From Limnanthes douglasii subsp. nivea (taxonomy: Eukaryota > Streptophyta > Magnoliopsida > Brassicales > Limnanthaceae), in contig JAUPFV010000001.1 of the NCBI GenBank assembly GCA_036936605.1, positions 171,324,386 through 171,388,385 on the forward strand: a stretch of 64,000 nt of DNA. The letters are read 5' to 3'. The position numbers and the translations under genes are program-made. The notes beneath the pieces are model-generated. The model made no database searches. It saw only the letters and a list, made by a program, of their open reading frames with translations, and was not told the origin of the DNA. Position 1 is the first letter of the stretch. Each line of letters starts with the position of its first letter. Of the stretch, positions 1 through 12,157 are shown in pieces.

Positions 1-42
1 TATTTGTTTCCTTTGGAGGAGTCTGGTATGTCTCTGTCTCAT

Positions 43-492
43 TTAGAGTATGAGACTGGTTTGTCTTTCTATCTGGTGGAGTGGAGGAGACTGATGTGTC
101 TCCACCACCTCTTTATGTCTGTCCAAAAATAATGGGACATTTGTCGTGTTTTTAGGCACTATTAGTATTGCAAGAAACTGAGTTGTATCATCTACTACTT
201 TCTCTGGTACTACTTCAGATGGTACCACTGTAGGAGTCTGATTTGTATCATCTACCTCATGCTCTGGTACTACGTCATTACCCTTTTGTGCCTCATGTAT
301 TTCCCCTTCCAGTGTTGTAGCCTCTGCATGTATTTTAGATGGTACGACTGCTGGTTTTTCAGCTCGTACAAGCCTTTTGCAGTTTACACCTAAAACATAT
401 ACACTAGTTTTAGTAGGCATCGCTTCTATTGGTAGTATCGGTCGCACATCTTGTTGTTCTGTAGCAGAGCTTCTAATAGAGCAAAAAGGCAT
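43..492 (-). other. Unrecognised open frame, possible transposon-derived remnant
   Basis: An open frame of 149 codons with no domain I recognise. The predicted protein is hydrophilic and has a short internal repeat: a segment around VVPEHEVDDTNQ is followed about 15 residues later by VVPEKVVDDTTQ. Such Val/Pro/Glu/Asp-rich linkers are common in hypothetical proteins carried by plant DNA transposons. No splice sites or partner exons could be matched to a known gene. It may be chance coding in decayed transposon DNA. Confidence 0.2.
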
Positions 493-1176
493 ATTGCATG
501 CGTTTTCAAGTTTTGTTCTTCAAGCTTCGTATTCGACTTAGCTAGTTGTTTCTGTAGCTCTTAAATCTATCACAAAAATACCAGACACATTGTTATTTGT
601 TTGCGATGATTAAAAAAAGAAAACATTTATAACAAGCTGAAATATATACTTACTTCTCTCGTCTGTCTTCCAACCAAACGCTCAAGGCTATTATTATTAA
701 TATATGTCATGACCTTATTTATTTTCTTTTTAACTCCTTGTCGATTAACATAGCATGAATGGTGCTTAAAATTTGTTTTTTTCTTTGAGGGGATGTTAGT
801 ATTACCTTTGGACGTTGTTGCATCTCTCTTCTCTCCAGTCTTCTTCGTTGAAGTCAGTATGCGTTAGAGCACAAAACCAAAGAGCAGTACATAAAAATCA
901 TCATCTTGTACGCCCCCGGTCTCTGGTTGGGATGTATGTGTTGTTGTTGATGGAATCATTGGTGTCTGGTCTGTTTGGGGTTGGTTGTTTGGTTTCGGAT
1001 TAGGTTGTTGCCTTGGGTGTGACGCCATTTTTCTTGTTTTTTGGGCAGCCTTTCTTCCGGTACAACCGGTGCAGCATCTGTATTTCCAATTCTTTTAAAT
1101 CCTTTGAATGCTACTCTTTCAGCCTATGTCAACACTAGAGCAGCCTCCACAACCTATCCAGTGTAGAACATCCCAG
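493..1176. other. Stretch with no recognisable gene
   Basis: I see only short open frames here, none resembling a known protein. A single core of the minisatellite described further right (TAGCTAGTTGTTT) occurs near 540, which suggests this belongs to the same decayed repeat region. Confidence 0.4.
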
Positions 1177-1480
1177 TTAATACATGTACGCTAGTTGTTT
1201 AATACCATAAATAAGTCGAGCGAGTTGTTTGTGTTCATAAACCGTGCATGTTCTATATTACCAACAATATGAGAGTTTCTTATAATACAAATTTTCGTGT
1301 TTTATGTTACTATAAGGATGCGAGTTGTGTTATACTTCTATTTTGCGAATTTTTTATAATGCGAATATATGAGTTGTTTTATGATGCAATTGTGGGTGTT
1401 ACATGTTACTAAAACCTTAAGAATTATTTTATACTTAACTATGCGTGTTCTTTTATAATAGAACTAAGCGAGTTCTTTCC
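1177..1480. repeat. Degenerate 25-bp minisatellite, copy A
   Basis: A motif close to GCGAGTTGTTTTA recurs about every 25 bases. Cores start near 1190, 1218, 1245, 1270, 1294, 1319, 1343, 1370, 1394, 1419, 1443 and 1468. Units are strongly diverged, so the spacing is more regular than the sequence. The same core and period reappear at 2580-2842 in the same orientation. Confidence 0.7.
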
Positions 1481-2012
1481 AGAATAGATATAATTCATAC
1501 CTCGTCATCTCATAGCAGGTTTAGTTTTTCAATCATCTCCATGGTTGTTGGTTTGCACTTCAATTCCCACAATTTGAAGAACCTTGAGATCATGTTCGGC
1601 TTCACGAGGTATAGCCCAATTATTGTGTGCTTCATGATGAAGGGTTGTATCACAAAAACTATTATCACCAGCGGATCTTCATTTAACTTATATTTATTTA
1701 TGAGAAAAAATTATTACGAATAGAAGTGCAATGCAGCCGATAACTCTATCGGGTTTTCCCTCGGCAACCTATGTTCTAATCGACTGGAGAAGCTTCTGCA
1801 ATACTGCTCCAAACCAATCATAGTCATTTATTTTTCCGAAGTCTTCGACATAATATACCACATTCTAACCCATTACATTTCATGAGACTGAGTATAATAA
1901 GGTTGAGAAAATAAACAATATCAACAGTCGAGCAACGTCCTCCACAACATGCTCCCCCTTGCCTGATGGGTTTGGTTATACCTGCCTGTAAAACACGGCA
2001 CGTACCACTATA

Positions 2013-2400
2013 TTAGTGCAACTGAACATCTTGCTTATAAAATAAATTAGATTTAAAGGTACCTTTATAATATTGTTTGGTACAGTTTTCGTATTTGTCT
2101 GTCCTAATTTTCCTTGAACTTTCACCCATGAAATATGTTTGTATTATCCTTGAATCATTCTTGGCTTCGTCTATGTATTGACCTACGAATCCTCCGATTT
2201 TTGTTAAATATATGTCATTTGTGTGGTACTTAAGGCCGAAAATGGCCTTTACATCGTCGGTCGTTAGCTTGACCAGCTTCGACCCTATTCCAGACGTGTT
2301 CTTCACAACTAGTCCCTGCGGAAGTCGAATAATGCTTTCAAATGTATCTAAAAGGGTGTGTCTTTCGTAGCTTCGAAGTTGGCATAGGTAATCAGTTTTT
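2013..2400 (-). pseudogene. Fragment of a transposon-associated plant protein
   Basis: The open frame continues upstream of its first ATG (2306) without a stop to about 2400. The reading includes LVKLTTDDVKAIFGL, which resembles the 'D-V-x-x-x-F-G-L/I' segment found in many plant hypothetical proteins that travel with MULE-type transposons and often carry a downstream Ulp1-like protease. No Ulp1 catalytic residues are visible nearby and the frame ends at 2013, so this is at best a fragment. Family assignment is by resemblance only. Confidence 0.35.
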
Positions 2401-2579
2401 TTTAATCAAGTCCATGATGCTCACTAATCTTGATCTGTAAAAGCTTCCTTTCGCAGTTATATTTCCTGCAAAAACATGGACGAGCAAGGGTTGATTCAAG
2501 AACTCGCATATAGTAAGGATAACACAAATAACTTAATCAATTACACTAACTTCATGCTAGTTGTGTTGCCATTTGGTAA

Positions 2580-2842
2580 CGCGAGTTGTTTGTTAATATA
2601 AGAAGTGATTTGCGTTGAAACATTAAAACAACGAGTTGTTTTAAACATCAACAGAGCGAGTTGTTTAAAAAAACTAAAAGAGCGAGTTGTGTGAAACATT
2701 AGTAGAGCTAGTTGTGTGGAAATACTAAAAGAGCGATTTGTTATATCCAACAACCTAAGAGGATGTGAGTTATTCGAATGTTTATATGATGAGGATGCGA
2801 GTTTTTTTAATGTCTCTACAATGAAAATGCGAATTATTTTAA
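2580..2842. repeat. Degenerate 25-bp minisatellite, copy B
   Basis: Cores resembling GAGCGAGTTGTTT begin near 2582, 2607, 2632, 2657, 2682, 2707 and 2733 (period 25), then near 2765, 2797 and 2829 (period 32). It has the same core and orientation as copy A, 1.1 kb to the left. One more isolated core (GAGCGAGTTGCT) lies near 3935. Confidence 0.75.
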
Positions 2843-4261
2843 TTTTCACATGCACGTTGACAGAAACTCAGAAATAAGAAGACAACCACTAAACCCAGAA
2901 AAAACTGAAAAAATTAGAGTTAAGAGACAACAAAACACGCAAAAAATTGAAACACGGTACATGCACCTGCAAAACCTAATGTCGACCATAAAATAGCCAA
3001 AACCTATTATTTAATACACGATCGTAATATCTAATTTCAGTATAACTAAGCAACGTCAATTGTAATGAACCACCTACGTGCACTTTAAAATCAGTAAAAA
3101 CACAGAAATGTGATAGCTTGAGGAGAAATTCAGCACCTGTCTGTAGCGACCGTTGGTCTTTTCAATTTTATATACTCACTGGATTTCTCTAAATGGTGGT
3201 TACTCACTTGTGTATAGCAACTTGGTTACTGATTTGAGGATATTGACGACGGTCGTCAGAGAGAATTTAACTTTTGCATAATGTTAGTTTTAGTTTTTGT
3301 GGCTATATCGAAGGTGGTCGAAGATTTGGATGTAAAAATAATTTATGTTTACCAATTAAATGGGTTTAAAGATCTTAAAGGGAAAAATAGGTTTGAACCT
3401 AAAACGCCTTGCATATAGATTTGTAAATTTAAAATGTAATAATATGATGGTTGAGCAGGCATTTACTAATACTTTTTCTGAAAAGACTCCAATATTTTCT
3501 ATTTATTATGATTGTTATTTTTTTCCGGATGGAGAACCAAAAAGCATCGCTCAGCCGATGGAAATCGCTCTTCTGTTCAACCAGTTGTCCTCAGATCCGC
3601 AGGGTTATCCACCTCTGAATATTTATACTATATATATTTTATATATATAAGATGTTTAGTTCCTAACTTCATTTCTCCGATAGTATGTAACCTTTAATAT
3701 TTTGCCCTACCATTTTTACTAAGAGTGGTCTAATGTAACTCATGTTTCTATAATCTGGAAATTTCCAAGAGTACTTGCACCTTTTATTCATTTTTAACAT
3801 ATATTTTTTTTATCATTTGTGAATTTTAATTTTTTGAGAAAGCCATAATATGTTGTAAATAATTTACCCTTAAGACAATAAGATAATAAGTGGTGAAAAG
3901 TGAGGAATACAACAGAAAACTAGAATTACTAAACGAGCGAGTTGCTAAGACATAAAGTGATATTTCAAGTGGGACTCTAAACATTTAGCGCCAAATCATC
4001 TCTTAGAGAACTGATTTTGCTTCATGCATTATTGTGTCCCCTTGTATGAATAACTACCACCGCCTTTATCGCATGGCCTAGATGCGGGTAAACTGATAAG
4101 CAAATCCAAGATCATGACAAACAGCTCTCCTTGCCTTTTAATTTTACTTCAAAGTCAGGAACTAATTTAGATTCATGATAAAAGACAACATAACAATAAA
4201 ACACATAAATCAGCTTTTCATTTAATTTAATGAATTATATGTAGTCTTACTCAGACAATGG
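2843..4261. other. Stretch with no recognisable gene
   Basis: AT-rich DNA. An open frame at 3360-3650 (plus) has no recognisable domain and I do not call it a gene. The right end (about 4100-4261) is probably the 3' untranslated region and downstream flank of the minus-strand protease gene. Confidence 0.4.
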
Positions 4262-7185
4262 CTATCGCATTAAATCCCAGAACACAAAGCCATTCCACAG
4301 GCTGTGCAATAGCATAGACGGCAATAAATTACGAGACCGAGCAAATATAGCACCCATCACGATCCCTAGAAATATAAGGGGTAGCATTCTTTGTACATTG
4401 AAATGCGCTAGAGCAAACGCAACTGAACTCACTAGTATGGCACACCACATAGGCATGTACCTTGTCAGAGACGGTAGAAGAAACCCACGAAAAACTATCT
4501 CCTCCCATATTGGTGCACACACTGACACCACCACAGCGTACAGTGCCATCGCAATCGGATCCCGTGCCATGATTGACTGCTCCACACTTGACAGTGTGAC
4601 TGGACCAGATGCAGTTATAGGCAACAGGTTGAGGTTGAACTGCGAGATTCGATTAACTAATGGGAACATGAGGCAACCCAGCAAAACATCTAATTTCCAA
4701 TTTCCATGTAAGCTCACTTTGAACCAATCCGCCGAAAGTGGACGGAACCGTGACAAACACCTCCGAAGGATTACAATACCGGCAAGGCCTTCAGTTGCAT
4801 CAGTTACTAGGCTGAACAACGCTTGTCCTCTGAATGTTAGAGATTCTTTGTTGAAGCCCGAAATGTGGGCTGCAAAAGGAATCATCCACGAACCAATAAA
4901 CCAAAATGCGGCAACCCAGAGAAGCATAACCTGCGCCAACAGATATGCAGTAAGTGACAGTGTTATTTCGTTTGTTTGCTCCCCGAGGGGTAGATAATTC
5001 TTTATTAAGCTTTAAAGCACTCATAAAGCAAAGACTCCCAGGTCATATGCTGCCAGTGATGCCTTTGTGAGAGTAAAATTGTAAGCAAAACTTTCCGCAT
5101 AATCTTCAGCTCAAGACATATTAAGATTACCAGGAAACAACTAAGTGTCGCATTTTGTTTAAGGATCTCTTGGACGAGCAAAGGCATAACTTTTATCTTT
5201 GGCTGCTCTTTACAAATTATGATACCCGCTTTACAACTTTAAATACCTTGATAGACAAAACAAATGAGATTTCTAAATTTGTAAATAGGTTGCGAAGTTA
5301 ATAGCCGTGGTAAAAGTATCATCAACAAGTTGTAGAGAGATCCTCCATTCAAACTTATCCTTTAGTTCATGATAATCAATACTAGAACCAAAAAAATAAT
5401 GAGCAAAAGAACAAATCATAGTAACTATCTAGGCATAAAGAAAAAACAATGAATACTTTGTTGAGAAAAGTAAGCTAAAATATATCTGGAAGTTAGAAGG
5501 GAGGACAGAGATATATTTATACATGTGTTTAAAATTTTATTAGATATTAAAAATCATGAAGAAAGCAGTCTGTAGAATCTCGTATTCTAAAAATAAGGGT
5601 TCGACATGAAGAATAGTGTAGACTAAGACATAGTTCAGTTGGAAAAGAATAGATCCGCCTAATTTAGGAATAAATTGAGGCCACAAATAACACTATCCTT
5701 GAAGAATAGCTTAATTCAAATAAGAGAGAAACAGAGAATCACAAAACAGTTGAGTCAATCATTTACATGCAAAGTTTGGTCTGGGTGCCATGTAAGGCAG
5801 TAATCCTGAAAGTTGCTACGAGAGAGGGCAATGCGAACTTTCGCACTCAACAGGTAAATGATTAAAAATAAACCCTGTTTAACAGACTGGAAAAAGGATC
5901 CATAAAACTTCACCCATCTATCCACAACACAACAGTGATATAAATAACAATACTAATTATGTAACAGCATCACATTCATCGAAATTCTCAACTAGCGCAT
6001 TCAGGATCCATTTACATCTTTATCTGTATTTTTTAGGTGAGTAGTTCTGTCCTTATATATATGCATGATATTAAAACAAAAATCTATACCTGCAAGATTG
6101 TCTCTGCTGTCCATGGTACAGTCCACCGGCTACCGATCACTCTCAAAACAGCATCTGCAGCCTGCAACATAATCAGTATTTTTCTATCAAGGTTGCTGGG
6201 AGATGAGATATCTTCAAGTATCCAAAACTCTTTTTACCATAAAAAGATCAACTTGTGGTTCTAGTAAATACTATACTAATTTCTTTCAAAGACCATCCAT
6301 ATCTTCCCAATTTTGGAGATGCCGCAGAATTGTTTTGATTCGGTATATAATATTTATGTATCCCCATGCTAGAAGAAACAATAAATCCTACCATCACATG
6401 AGAAGGGTTAAGCCCATGTATAATAGTAAACCAAAACTTATTTCAACATGGTCTAAAATTTAGTGGAACTTAAAGTCTGGATTAGTATCAGTATGCACAT
6501 TTGGTGTATCTTCGAACAAATATCATATCAGTGCAAACGCCAACTACCATATACATCCAATCGATCAGGAGTCATGAGAAGAGCCTACAGGTGTGTAGGT
6601 CATATTCAACTGCTAGCTTGCCACTACCTAAACTCTATCCTTAATTTAAGATTCAAGTATTAACATTACCAAAACCACACAGATCATTTGAGAAGAATTA
6701 CCCGTCGAAGTGTTGATTCCCAATCTCTTTTGTCAGAGCATAGCTTATCCTGCTCTGGCTTCACCGGTTCTTCGGGTACCAAATGGTCAAAATACTCAAG
6801 TTTGGGATCTTGTGGAGAACACTCTTCATGCCTGAAGCATGAAATTTTCCATTTCTGCGACACAAGACAATACGCAGGAAAGATAATTCAATGATGCACA
6901 CAAAGAATAGAAAAAGGCAAGCCGACTAGTAATTCTCCTCGAAAAAAGGAGGAAGTAATCAAGCTTTATGCCATAATTTTGAGAAGTCAAAGAAAACGTT
7001 CAACTATAACACACACTTACATTCTTCGAGAACCTTGGATTAGACGCAGAGATCGCAAAGTTATTAGTCAAGGGTAGGGTTCCAGGTCGGGTGGAAACCC
7101 TAAATTTGGAATGGAACTGTGCGACAAGGGGACGTTGAGAGAGAGAATGCGAGTAAGGAGAGCTCAACATGGGAGAAAACTCCAA
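4262..7185 (-). CDS. Chloroplast-type CAAX/CPBP family membrane protease, four exons
   Basis: CPBP (Abi/CAAX) intramembrane metalloprotease family. Spliced on the minus strand from 7185-7021, 6854-6702, 6161-6090 and 4930-4262; every intron is GT-AG and all exon junctions are phase 0. The product is 352 aa (55+51+24+222). Residues 1 to about 55 are rich in Ser/Pro/Arg with few acidic residues, as in a chloroplast transit peptide. The C-terminal 222 residues hold several membrane segments and the family motifs: EExxxR (Glu273, Glu274, Arg278), His306 in AHF, and HxxxN (His339, Asn343). These are the expected metal and catalytic residues, so the protein is probably active, likely in a plastid membrane. 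Substrate unknown; some plant family members act in thylakoid biogenesis or chlorophyll metabolism rather than CAAX processing. No internal stops or frameshifts. Confidence 0.9.
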
Positions 7186-7644
7186 TCGATCACCTCCGAT
7201 GAGGATATAAACCCTAATTACTGGCCTCGATGGCTGAAAATGTACATAGTAAACTCAATTTATTTACTTTCGCATAAAATTGATACCAGGAACCGAAACA
7301 CGAAGGGGTTTGGTTTAGATATACCCTAATCCATGGTGAAAATCAATATCGAGCGAGCGAGAGAGAAGGTTCGTTTATTGTACAAGAACGAGGTATTGAG
7401 AGAGAAAACCGAATTTGGGTTGTTGGGTATTGAAAAATGGTGACGTGAGAGAAGCAGAATTTTCTAAGGCGTGTTTGGGATATCAAATTTCTTCTTCATT
7501 ATTTTGATGCCTAAATTCTGGTTTATGTGGATGACACCCCTATTTAGAGGAGGCAGCAGTCCGATAGGATGTGAAAATACCATAATGTTTTACCGTTATA
7601 TATTTATATTAGAATTATTTATTAATAATCATTGGCCGTTTAAA
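7186..7644 (-). promoter_or_regulatory. 5' untranslated/promoter region of the CPBP protease gene
   Basis: This is the 459 bases between the protease start codon and the LINE target site. It contains a GAGCGAGCGAGAGAGAA purine-rich stretch near 7350 (plus-strand reading), typical of plant 5' leader or core-promoter microsatellites. No unambiguous TATA box was assigned. The LINE 3' end abuts this region, so any element further upstream is now almost 7 kb away. Confidence 0.4.
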
Positions 7645-7659
7645 AAGATATTCATAACT
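7645..7659. repeat. LINE target-site duplication, copy 1
   Basis: AAGATATTCATAACT, identical to 14511-14525 on the other side of the LINE. The last T touches the poly(T) that is the LINE's poly(A) tail, so the duplication is 14 or 15 bp. Confidence 0.95.
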
Positions 7660-8009
7660 TTTTTTTTTTCCCAAGAAAGTTCTTTCATATATATTGAAAA
7701 GAGTTTTACAAGACTGTTAGAGACAGTCAAAGAGCGCTATAAGCTTATTGATTTACAAAAAATGTAACTAAAACTAGACTCATTTCATTCTTTTGCTTGT
7801 CCATCAGCACCATCCTCTTCTCTTAATCCTCCATCATTCTCAACCATCTTCTTCCAAAGCAGCCCTATCTTCTACAGCTCTCCATCCTTTACTTTTGTGC
7901 TGAATACCTGAATCCTGCAAACAAAGACAAAAGCATGTAGTCAAGTCTTTCGACTTGCTAACAATGTCAGATCATGAAATGATATATCTTAAAGCACATA
8001 GATCAAATA

Positions 8010-11000
8010 TTAAGAATAACGGAAGTTTCCCAAGCCCATAGTATCAGCTCTCAATATGTTAGATAACTCACAAAAGTTGTACTGAGATTGAATACAGAAA
8101 CTATTCTTTACTTTCAGAGCATGTTTAGCCAGCCAATCTGCAGCCAGATTTTGCTCCCTAAAAATATGCCTAATAGTCATTTGTGGTGCAATCAACTGTC
8201 TACAACACAATAAGCTATGTTCTAAGTACCAGGGACTCAAACCATAAGCTAACATGTTAAACAAGGCTAAGCAATCTATTTCAATATCTACTAACTTAAG
8301 ATTAGTCTCTTTACAGTATGTTAAACCATTTAATAATCCAGCAATTTCAGCACAAATAGAAGAACTCTTTCCTATCACACTCCCTTTAACCATTATTATC
8401 TTTCCTAAGTTATCTCTTATTATATATCCAAAAATAGATTCACCATTGATTAAAGAAGACCCATCACAATTAAGCTTAACATGATTACTTACAGGCTTTT
8501 CCCACTTAATGTACATGAAAGGTTTGGATAGTTTTATATGATTATAGCAACCTAATTGTTTAGCTGTATTAAAGTCAGGAGACCAATGTTTCCTAGATAA
8601 TGCAAATGCTAAATCTAGTGAAGTAAACATTAAAAGAACCTGACTCACAATCTGTTTATATGATGTAGAGATATTACTATGCCTATATTTATTCCTGGCC
8701 TTCCAGATGCTTCAAATAATCATAGATGGCAATACTGTTCTAACATGAACTCTCTTAGAAGTTGACAGAAACCAAATGTTCACAATATGATTAACAGTCA
8801 TGTGTTTACCTATATTAATATTAAACTTTTCAGAAAAGAAACTCCATACAAGCCATGCAGTATCACAGGTAACAAACACATGATGTAATGATTCAATGCT
8901 ATCACAGTATACACATTTACTAGCTAGTTGAAAGCCTTTAGATTGTAGTATTGTATCAACACTAATTAAATTGTCCAAGACTCTCCAAAGACAAAAAGAA
9001 CATTTTTTAGGAGAAAGATTGTTCCATACTTTATCTTTGATTATAGATGAAGGATGTTTTTGCCTTAACTCTAATACTGTTTCCTTTAGCTTAAAAGATC
9101 CATCACTTGACAGTTTCCAAATATCAGAATCCATAACATTTTGATTTATATGTGTTTTAATAATCTTGTTAACATACTGTAAAGGCAAGCTATTTTGAAG
9201 TTTAAACACATTCCAAGTATCATTAATGATATATTCATTCACTTTAGCTTGCTGATAATGTTGACAATTAGTATCAGTTAACAAAATTAAAGGTTTCATA
9301 TCACTCCATTGATCTAACCAAAAATCTATATTACCTTGACCTATCTTCCACCTAATATGCTTCTCTGCCTCTAGTCTAACCTCCAACATTCTTTTCCAAA
9401 CTTTTGAATCAGTATTCCTTAATCTAGCTTGCAAAGGGTGTATATTATTACAGTACTTAGAATGTAATAACTTTGACCATAAAGATTTTTTACTTCTAAA
9501 AGAGAACCATAATTTATAAGCAAAAGCAGATTGAATATCCTCTAAATTTCTAAAATTGAGACCATTCTCCTTGAATGGCTTACATAAACTTGTCCAATTA
9601 GTCCAGATCATACTTCTGTTAGACTCATTACAACCCCAAAGAAATTTATTTAATAACTTATTAAATCTAGAAATAACTTTTAGAGGCAGTTTTGTTGATT
9701 GCAGGTAATATATAGGATAGGACATGAGCACTGAATTTATTAATGTTATCTTACCACCAAAAGATATATGTTTAAAGTTCCATTCATGAATCTTATCCTT
9801 AACCTTATCTATTAAACATTCAAAATGTTCAGCAAAGTTATTTGAATGAATTGGAATTCCTAAATATGTAAAAGGTAATTTAGAAAACTTAAAGCCTAAT
9901 AAATCTTTAAGGTGATCTAATCTGATCCTACACATTTTTGAAGAAACTAGAAAGGTAGACTTTTCTTTATTCAGTTGCTGTCCAGATAGCTTTTGATATA
10001 AATCTAAGAAAAAAGATAGATTTCTAATACTAGCTAATGAACCATTTAAGAATAATATTATATCATCAACATAAGCTAGGCAACTAATGTTTAAGTTACT
10101 TCTCATACTATAAGGTCTGATCTTTTGCTGACCTACCAACATCTTTATACCCCTAATAAAAAACTCTTCAGCAATTATAAATAGACAAGGTGATAGGGGA
10201 TCACCCTGCCTAAGACCATTCTTAGACTTAAAATATCCAGAAGTTTTTCCTTTAGTGATAACAGAGAAGGAAATATGTTCTATAGATTTTCTTATTAAGC
10301 CTATTACTAGATCATTAAAACCAAAGGAAGCCATAACTTCATATATAAACCTAAACTCAAGTTTATCAAAGGCTTTTGACATATCAAGACTTAAAATAAG
10401 GTTATCTCCTCTAGTTTTCCTATTCAAATCCTTTACTAACTCCTGTACTATTAAAATAAGTACTTTCAGAACAGCTCAGCTTTATTAACTATGAGGATTT
10501 TCCTGAATCATTCTATTTTCAATGTATGCACCTTGCTCATCTGAAATTATTAATGGTAGAAGCTTAGCTATTCTACTTTGTATCAGTTTTGAGATTAACA
10601 CATTAAACACAGAACAAAGGCTAATAGGTCTGAATTGAGTCCAATATTTGGGAGATTTAACTTTAGGTATAAGACAAATCAAAGTAGAGTAAACTCCTTT
10701 AGGTATATTTAAACTCAAGAAATATCCTTTAACAGCATTAAGTAAATCAAATTTAATTATAGACCAACAAGCAAGATAAAATCTGGAGTTGAAACCATCA
10801 ACTCCAGAAGCACTGTTTTTATCAAGAGATCTAATAGTATCATATAGTTCTTCAAAAGTAGGTTCTTTCAGAATGCTATCATTACTTTGTTCAGTTAAAA
10901 TTCCAGGTATAACACTTCTAACAATAGACAGATCATTCATTAGGGAAGTCTTGTTCAACAAGTTTGTAAAATAGCCTACAGCAGAGAGACCTATCAACTC

Positions 11001-12149
11001 TTCCTCTTCTATCCAAATGTTATTTTCAAAAATTCCATTAATTCTGTTTTTAACTTCCCTTTTCTTAACATAATTGTGAAAAGTAGAAGAATTATTATCA
11101 CCTTCAGTAGTCCAATTTACATAACTTTTTTGACACCAATAAATTTCTTCTTTCTCAAGCAGTGTTATCAAAATAGCATTTAATTCTTGCAGTTTCATTT
11201 GGTTTTCAACACAATTGTCTTGCTCAATCATGATTTCAGCAAGTTTAATTTCATCCTCAACTTTGTTTATATTAACAAAAATGTTACCAAATGTATTTTT
11301 ATTCCAATTTTGTAGATGTTTTTTTAATCTCTTAAGTTTAGACCAAAATATATACATATCAGAAGAGTCATTTAAAGGTATAGACCAATTACTTTCTACA
11401 TTTTTCATAAAATCATCATGTTTTAACCACATGTTTTGAAATCTGAATGATGTTTTTTGAAAACTAGTTTGCTTTAAGATTGTTATTAACAGGGGTGAAT
11501 GGTCAGAACAAGTTCTGGCCAGATGATCCACCCTTGTAATATTGAAAGTATCTCTCCAAATTTCATTATACAAACATCTATCTAACCTTTTCCATTTATG
11601 TTTATTAGTCCAAGTAAAATTAGATCCTACATAACCAGGGTCTTCCAATTTACAGTCAAAAATCATTTCATTAAAATCATCTAAACTTTTAGTATGCAGA
11701 TTATTACAAGCTCTTTGTTCATTAATGTTAGATATAGAATTAAAGTCTCCTACAACTAACCAAGGCAACATATTAACAGATATAGTTCTAAGCTGATTCC
11801 ATAAAGTTAATCTATGACTAATGTTACACTTAGCATACACAACAGTAAGCAAAACAATCTCCCTATATGCAGAGTGACTAATCCTAACACTTAAAAGCTG
11901 CTCAAAATTATCTAAAAGTTCAATTTTAAAGCCATTCCTCCATAAAATCCATACTTTGTTACTTATATTTACTTGAACAGACTCAAAACCCAATTTAGAA
12001 CAGATTTCTAGACTTCTATCTACTGCTACCATAGGCTCTTGCAAAGCTAATATATTAATAAAATGCTTTTTAGTTAAATTCTTAATTCTTCTGATAGTTT
12101 TTATATTACCTACTCCTCTTACATTCCAATTTAACATTTTTAAAGTCAT
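8010..12149 (-). pseudogene. LINE ORF2: endonuclease-reverse transcriptase-RNase H, with stops
   Basis: One continuous frame carrying two lesions. The N-terminal part (12149-10485) is the apurinic-type endonuclease, with active-site landmarks NWNVRG, LQEP, GDFN and SDHSP all present. Reverse transcriptase follows, with catalytic AYVDD near 10085-10065. Then comes a reverse-transcriptase zinc-binding region (Cys/His-rich, ending around CVYCDS..HHVFVTC) and an RNase H (NCDGS, AEIAGLLNGL, EIDCLALF and a late Asp in NLAADWLAKHA). Lesion 1 is a 39-bp in-frame insertion at 10458-10496 with TAA TAA and TGA. Lesion 2 is a TGA near 8711 where Trp is expected before SIWKARNKYR. No frameshift was found. 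The start codon lies 8 bases after the ORF1 stop in a different frame, suggesting termination-reinitiation. Confidence 0.9.
10458..10496 (-). other. 39-bp in-frame insertion in the LINE reverse transcriptase
   Basis: Between codons reading IQEN and ILIVQEL, which are contiguous in related plant LINEs, lie 39 extra bases containing three in-frame stops. The length is a multiple of three, so the frame resumes. The inserted sequence does not start GT or end AG, so it is not an intron. Confidence 0.7.
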
Positions 12150-12157
12150 TTTAAGAG

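Noticed and set aside
4398..4997. Open frame of 199 codons on the plus strand
   Set aside because: It is the antisense of the CPBP protease exon 4, whose minus-strand product has clear family motifs and splice sites.
6688..6894. Open frame on the plus strand
   Set aside because: Antisense of protease exon 2 (6854-6702), which joins in frame to its neighbours through GT-AG borders.
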